A stretch of 38,114 nt of DNA from Peptoniphilus indolicus ATCC 29427 (GTDB lineage: Bacteria > Bacillota > Clostridia > Tissierellales > Peptoniphilaceae): contig NZ_JH165061.1 of NCBI RefSeq assembly GCF_000227315.1, forward strand, positions 12,346 through 50,459, read 5' to 3'. Position 1 is the first letter of the stretch. Each line of letters starts with the position of its first letter. Below the pieces are notes generated by a model. The model searched no databases, was not told the DNA's origin, and worked only from the letters and a program-made list of their open reading frames with translations. Positions 34,077 to 38,114 of this stretch are shown one piece after another. The translations under genes were made by a program, and so were the position numbers.

Positions 34077-35348
34077 ATGACAAATTATTTATCAGAAACA
34101 CTCTGTATTCAAGCAGGATATCATCCAAAAAACGGAGAATCAAGAACAGTGCCAATAGTTCAATCCACAACATATAAATATGACAATGCAGACGAAGTAG
34201 CAGACTTATTCAATTTAAAAAAAGAAGGAGATATGTATACAAGAATTTCCAACCCAACTGTTACAGCATTAGAGAAAAAAGTTACTGCTCTTGAAGGAGG
34301 AGTCGCAACTGTTGCAACATCTTCCGGACAACAAGCAAACCTAATCTCAATATTAAATATTTGCGAATCAGGTGATGAAATAATTGCCATGGACAACCTT
34401 TATGGAGGTACAATCACACTTCTGTCTTCAACAATCAAAAAACTTGGTATCACAACAAAATTTGTACCTTTAAATGACTTTGAAGCATTAGAAAAAGCAA
34501 TCAACGAAAAGACAAAACTTATCTTTGGAGAGACTATAGCAAACCCTGGACTTGAAATTTTAGATTTAGAAAAAATTTCAGAAGTCGCACATAAACACGG
34601 ACTACCCGTGATAATAGACAACACATTTGCTACACCTTATCTATGCAGACCATTTGAACATGGCATAGATATCGTAACTCACTCTTCAACAAAGTACTTA
34701 GACGGTCACGCAGTTGCGGTAGGCGGGCTTATAGTAGACAGTGGAAATTTTGATTGGGCAAAAAATGGTTACGAATCAATTTCTGCACCAGACCCTAATT
34801 ACCACGGTCTATCTTATACAGAAACTTTTGGTAAAGCTGCATACGCAGTAAAAGCTAAAGTAGTATACATTCGTGACTTTGGTACACCGGCTTCACCAAT
34901 GAATGCATTCCTTACAAACCTCGGAATAGAAACACTCGCCCTTAGAATGGATAGACACTCCGAAAATGCACTTAAAGTTGCAAAATATTTAAACACTCAC
35001 GAAAAAGTTGAATGGATACACTACCCGGGGCTTGAAGATGATGCGTACCATGAACTTGCAAAAAAATACCTACCTAAAGGTCAAAGCGGAGTAATTTCAG
35101 TTGGAATAAAAGGTGGACTTGAAAAGACAAAACAATGGATAAATAACCTAAAACTTGCTACACTCGTAGTTCACGTTGGAGATGTCAGAACTCACGTCTT
35201 GCATCCTGCAAGCATGACTCATCGTCAGCTATCAAAAGAAGCCTTAGAGCGTGCCGGAATAAAAGAGAATACAGTCAGACTATCCGTTGGAATAGAAAAT
35301 GTCGAAGACATCATAGCCGACTTAGACCAAGCATTTAAAAATATTTAA
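34077..35348 (+). CDS. metY: O-acetylhomoserine sulfhydrylase
   Basis: A PLP enzyme that makes homocysteine (or methionine from methanethiol) from O-acetylhomoserine and sulfide. The 423-residue protein has the Cys/Met metabolism signature: YTRISNPTVTALEKKVTALEGG near 54-75, SSGQQAN near 82, DNLYGGT near 106, DNTFATPYLCRP near 181 and the PLP lysine K206 in THSSTKYLDGHAVAVGG. The end has THRQLSKEALERAGIKENTVRLSVGIE. The length and the inserted segment around 225-250 (APDPNYHGLSYTETFG) mark MetY rather than MetB or MetC. AAGGAGG precedes the ATG, right after the T-box. Confidence 0.95.
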   Translation: MTNYLSETLCIQAGYHPKNGESRTVPIVQSTTYKYDNADEVADLFNLKKEGDMYTRISNPTVTALEKKVTALEGGVATVATSSGQQANLISILNICESGDEIIAMDNLYGGTITLLSSTIKKLGITTKFVPLNDFEALEKAINEKTKLIFGETIANPGLEILDLEKISEVAHKHGLPVIIDNTFATPYLCRPFEHGIDIVTHSSTKYLDGHAVAVGGLIVDSGNFDWAKNGYESISAPDPNYHGLSYTETFGKAAYAVKAKVVYIRDFGTPASPMNAFLTNLGIETLALRMDRHSENALKVAKYLNTHEKVEWIHYPGLEDDAYHELAKKYLPKGQSGVISVGIKGGLEKTKQWINNLKLATLVVHVGDVRTHVLHPASMTHRQLSKEALERAGIKENTVRLSVGIENVEDIIADLDQAFKNI

Positions 35349-35356
35349 TTCCGCTG

Positions 35357-35378
35357 TGGGTGTGCCTCTGCTCACCCA
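35357..35378 (+). terminator. Terminator of metY
   Basis: Arms TGGGTG (35357-35362) and CACCCA (35373-35378) are followed by TTTTTATTTTT, 8 bases past the metY stop. Confidence 0.85.
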
Positions 35379-35424
35379 TTTTTATTTTTCAAACCTATTT
35401 TTTAAGTTAAAATCCAACAAAAAT

Positions 35425-35443
35425 AGAGCGAAAAACTCGCTCT
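35425..35443 (-). terminator. Terminator of the split membrane gene
   Basis: Arms AGAGCGA (35425-35431) and TCGCTCT (35437-35443) are followed on the minus strand by ATTTTTG. The stem reaches the last base of the stop codon of the gene it ends. Confidence 0.85.
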
Positions 35444-35846
35444 TAATATTTTAAAAACTTATAAAAATATTTAACACCTGCAAGTGCCAGTGCTGTCCCT
35501 AATCCAGAATAAAAAACAGCTATGAAAACATCAGGCACTAAATTATAAAGCCTTAAACTAATACCCATGCTCATCATAAAAGCCATAATCAAAAAAGATT
35601 TTAAATCAAAAAAATTCCAAAAATTGTATTTTTCATGTGGCAAGCCCTTTATCCTTATGATATTTTTATCAACCATCTTCTTGAAAATCATATTCCAAAA
35701 ATTAAAAATACTATAACACTTAGCCCCAAATTCAACAAAGATAAATACTCAGAATACACACTAATTCCTATCTTTAAAACATTAACCCCCGCTATAACCC
35801 AAACAATAGCTGCCCATAACACCAAACTTTTCTTGCCAACTTTCAT
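35443..35846 (-). pseudogene. Small multi-helix membrane protein, split by a frameshift
   Basis: Two overlapping frames look like one gene. The first, from ATG 35846 with GAGGAGA upstream, encodes 52 residues with two helices (SLVLWAAIVWVIAGVNVL and LSLLNLGLSVIVFLIFGI) and stops at TGA 35690-35688. The second begins at ATG 35691 in an ATGA overlap, has no good ribosome site and encodes 82 residues with a charged stretch (KKMVDKNIIRIKG) and two more helices (FLIMAFMMSMGISL and FIAVFYSGLGTALALAG). I recall single-chain proteins of about 130 residues with this same order, so a lost base near 35688-35705 is likely. Two separate coupled genes remain possible. The function is unknown. Confidence 0.6.
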
Positions 35847-36013
35847 AAACTTCTCCTCAAAATAAAACCCTTAATTTTAAATACAATTATAAAATATAAT
35901 CAGTATTCATCTGTAAATCTATAACTTACCTAAATCAATTCCTTTAAAATAAAAGTAAATTATAAACTAACAGTAACTAATTTATTTATTACACGTTTAT
36001 ACCCATTAATACA

Positions 36014-36043
36014 AAAAAAGAGCACCCTAAGTTGCTCTTTTTT
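36014..36043 (-). terminator. Terminator of the surface protein gene
   Basis: Arms AAAAAAGAGCA (36014-36024) and TGCTCTTTTTT (36033-36043) are followed on the minus strand by one more T, 10 bases past the stop. Between this and the split membrane gene (about 35850-36010) I see no further feature. Confidence 0.9.
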
Positions 36044-36052
36044 CAAGTGAGT

Positions 36053-37975
36053 TTATTTAGTTAGTTGGATCTTAACTTCTCTTCTTACTGAATCCCATTC
36101 AATATTTTTGTTGTCACCCTTATTACCAGTAGTCATTCCAAGTGCTTTACCAATTTCAGAAATTGGAAGCATTGTTCTGCCTTGTTTAATTTCAGGGTCT
36201 ACACTGAATGTGTTCTTAATACCATCTACATAGAAATCTCTTGAATCTATATTGATGATTACCACTTTCTTGCCATCTGTGAAAGTCGCAAGTCTTGTTG
36301 TATCATTAAAAGTTACATTGTATCCCAAAGCTTGAGCTACAAATCTGATTGGTAGCATTGTTCTACCTTCTTTTATATAAGCTTCTACATCCATAGTTGT
36401 TGTTGTAGTTACTCCATCTTTTGTTGTTGTTAATCTCTTGTCTCCTATTGTTAGATTTACAACATAGTTGTAAGTATCTTTCTTAGATTCTCCGGCTACT
36501 TTGTAAGTTGTGTTGTTTTCTCTTAAGTTAGAATAATTTGCAGTTACTTTGATTTCTTCCCCGGCTTTTAAGTCTCTGTTTAAACTGATAGTGAATTCTC
36601 CATTGCTATAAGCTGTCCCACTACCAAGTCTAATTCCCTTGGAATCATAAACTGCAACTGTTGCATATCCATTAACTCCGCTACCTTTTACAGTGCTTGT
36701 TCCAGCTATAGCTTGAGTTATTCTTGGTGCATATGCATAGTTATTATAATATCCATTATTGTAATATCTATCAATATAAGCTTTATTTAAATATTGTCTC
36801 TCAGAATATTTTCCATCTAATTCAGCTTCTAGATAATAATCTGATAAATCGTAATATCCATAACCATTGTTGTAGCTATTGTTATATCCATTTGTATAAA
36901 CTACAGTATTATTTCTATTGTATACATACTTATTAAAGTTTATAGTATAGTACCCTCTTGAATCAGAGTATGCAGAACCTAAATACTCACCATTGTTATA
37001 TGCTTGAACATAAGTGTTTGCAGTTGTATAACCTGATACATATCTATCTCCATAAGAACTTACTGAAGCTGTCCCATTGTATCCGTTATATCTGTAGTCT
37101 CCAAATCTATAGTTTATTGTATAATCACCATATCTGTCGGCTTTTACATAGTCTACTTTACTTCTATTTCTATATAGAGTTACAGTTGCGTAAGGTGTAG
37201 TTCTTCCTGTAACCTTATTATAGTATACTGTTGGTCTGTTTAAAGTAACAGAAGTCGGAGCCGGTGTTGGTTTCACTGTTTTCTTTTCAAGTTTTACTTT
37301 TTCAAGATTTGCTTTTGCTGTAGTATAATCTGTTGATTTTTTAGTATCATCTTTATAAATACCTTCAGCTGTTGCTATTGCAGCTTTTAACTTATCTATA
37401 GAGTCTTGAGTATATACATCTGAAGTGGCGGTACTCAAACTACCTTTAGCTGTATCTATAGCTGATTTCAATTCTGCTTTAGCTTTTTCTTGAGCTGTCT
37501 TTTCTTGTTTGGCTTGTTCTTCCTTATTTTTAGCTTCTTCAATAAGACCCATTATCCTTGCTGCTTTTTCTTTTGCAGATTTAGAACTTATATTAGCTGA
37601 TTTTGCTAAGCTTATAGCTTCTTGAGCTTTAGATGCTTCTTCTGCTGCTGTGGTTGCTGCTTTTGCTGCTGTAGTTGCTGCTTCTGCCGCCTCTTTAGCT
37701 TCTCCTTCTAATTTTTTTGCTTCTTCCAAATCGCCTGTTGCAGTTTTTAATTCCCCACTAGCTTCTTTAACTCTTTTATTAGCTTCTTCTGCTGCTGTGG
37801 TTGCTGCTTCTGCTGCTGCTTTTGCTTCATCTTGTGTAGGTGTTTTCGCTTCTGCCGCTGCTACCTTATTAAGTTCTAAATTAAAATTAGAAAAATTTGC
37901 TTTTACCGGTGCAGCTACTGCAAGTGTAAATGCTAGTGCAACTGATGTAATTCTTTTTCTATTGATTTTATTCAT
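36053..37975 (-). CDS. Secreted surface protein with coiled coil, Tyr/Asn/Gly-rich middle and stalk domain
   Basis: A 640-residue exported protein, apparently novel in its middle. A signal peptide (MNKINRKRITSVALAFTLAV, then cleavage near APVKA) is followed by an Ala/Glu/Lys/Thr-rich helical region to about 185 with repeats of EAATTAAEEA type. A spacer with TPAPTSV leads to beta domains of Ig-like type (VTLYRNRSKVDYVKADRYGDY). A stretch of about 130 residues very rich in Tyr, Asn and Gly follows, then another Ig-like unit. The C-terminal copper amine oxidase N-terminal-like (stalk) domain has two copies of EGRTMLPI/QGRTMLPI. No LPXTG or membrane anchor is seen. ATG 37975 is chosen, because AGGAGG lies upstream; a longer reading from 37996 would place that site inside the gene. 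Confidence 0.9.
   Translation of the reverse strand: MNKINRKRITSVALAFTLAVAAPVKANFSNFNLELNKVAAAEAKTPTQDEAKAAAEAATTAAEEANKRVKEASGELKTATGDLEEAKKLEGEAKEAAEAATTAAKAATTAAEEASKAQEAISLAKSANISSKSAKEKAARIMGLIEEAKNKEEQAKQEKTAQEKAKAELKSAIDTAKGSLSTATSDVYTQDSIDKLKAAIATAEGIYKDDTKKSTDYTTAKANLEKVKLEKKTVKPTPAPTSVTLNRPTVYYNKVTGRTTPYATVTLYRNRSKVDYVKADRYGDYTINYRFGDYRYNGYNGTASVSSYGDRYVSGYTTANTYVQAYNNGEYLGSAYSDSRGYYTINFNKYVYNRNNTVVYTNGYNNSYNNGYGYYDLSDYYLEAELDGKYSERQYLNKAYIDRYYNNGYYNNYAYAPRITQAIAGTSTVKGSGVNGYATVAVYDSKGIRLGSGTAYSNGEFTISLNRDLKAGEEIKVTANYSNLRENNTTYKVAGESKKDTYNYVVNLTIGDKRLTTTKDGVTTTTTMDVEAYIKEGRTMLPIRFVAQALGYNVTFNDTTRLATFTDGKKVVIINIDSRDFYVDGIKNTFSVDPEIKQGRTMLPISEIGKALGMTTGNKGDNKNIEWDSVRREVKIQLTK
37635..37809 (-). 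repeat. 28-base direct repeat inside the surface protein gene
   Basis: The same 28 bases occur at 37635-37662 and 37782-37809, both coding for the Ala-rich EAATTAAEEA-type unit, with partial copies around them. They point to expansion of the coiled-coil region by duplication and could recombine. Confidence 0.75.
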
Positions 37976-38036
37976 TTGTTTTCCTCCTAAGTCCATTTGT
38001 GTAAACTAATCTCTCACTCACTTGTTTCTTAACTAA

Positions 38037-38065
38037 AGTATACCTCTAAAATATTAAAATTTCCA
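38037..38065 (-). promoter_or_regulatory. Promoter of the surface protein gene
   Basis: TGGAAA (38065-38060) and TATACT (38042-38037) on the minus strand are 17 bases apart, giving a start near 38030 and a leader of about 55 bases. The -35 match is modest. Confidence 0.5.
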
Positions 38066-38114
38066 CTAAAATAACATTTTTTAACTTTTGTAACAAGATT
38101 TTAATATTTCTGTT

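Noticed and set aside
36724-37200. Two plus-strand ORFs rich in H, Y, L and I
   Set aside because: They are antisense to the Tyr/Asn-rich part of the surface protein and have no ribosome sites.
37600-37850. CRISPR-like repeated DNA
   Set aside because: The repeats are in frame, code for Ala-rich helix units and lack regular unique spacers.

Overview
This is a very AT-rich, low-GC Gram-positive chromosome segment. It has AGGAGG-type ribosome binding sites, frequent TTG and GTG starts, tight ATGA overlaps and intrinsic terminators. The 421-residue clostridial-type glutamate dehydrogenase, the stalk-domain surface protein and an anaerobe-like gene set suggest an anaerobic coccus of the Peptoniphilaceae (Peptoniphilus/Parvimonas group). 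The family call rests on recalled similarity of the GDH; the genus is uncertain. The segment looks like core chromosome: no phage, insertion sequence, tRNA, rRNA or CRISPR was seen.

Layout. (a) 1-7.9 kb, minus strand: the first codons of an AEC-type permease, gdhA, an operon HAD*-TRIC-degV-FNT channel, and an operon pncB-radical SAM-unknown. (b) 8.0-9.5 kb, plus strand: an islet of three unrecognised genes: a small membrane ORF without a standard start, a Fic-fold protein with a wrecked active site, and a lipoprotein built from two copies of one domain. (c) 9.6-12.9 kb: a methyltransferase and ppsA. (d) 13-17.4 kb: yhaO-yhaN-like nuclease/ATPase pair, a metallophosphatase and a CYTH protein. 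(e) 17.5-21.2 kb: ybaK, phosphohexomutase, a degenerate PfkB protein and an isochorismatase-like hydrolase. (f) 21.2-24.2 kb: znuABC zinc importer with a divergent Fur-family regulator. (g) 24.2-25.7 kb: aldehyde dehydrogenase. (h) 25.8-32.2 kb: pstSCAB-phoU-phoPR phosphate operon with a clear PHO box in front. (i) 32.3-35.4 kb, plus strand: a LysR regulator, a small GNAT protein and metY under a methionine T-box. (j) 35.4-38 kb: a split small membrane gene and a large secreted surface protein.

Themes. Nutrient sensing dominates: phosphate (PHO box plus its own PhoPR), zinc (ZnuABC plus a Fur-family protein) and methionine (T-box plus MetY). GDH, PpsA and the phosphohexomutase fit an amino-acid-fermenting, gluconeogenic anaerobe.

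Two cautions and two highlights. Four genes (HAD hydrolase, yhaN, znuA, small membrane gene at 35.4-35.8 kb) are each broken by what looks like one lost base, in two clear cases inside a homopolymer, so sequence error must be excluded before biology is inferred. The PstS protein has its two half-domains in swapped order, and the islet at 8-9.5 kb has no function I can name.
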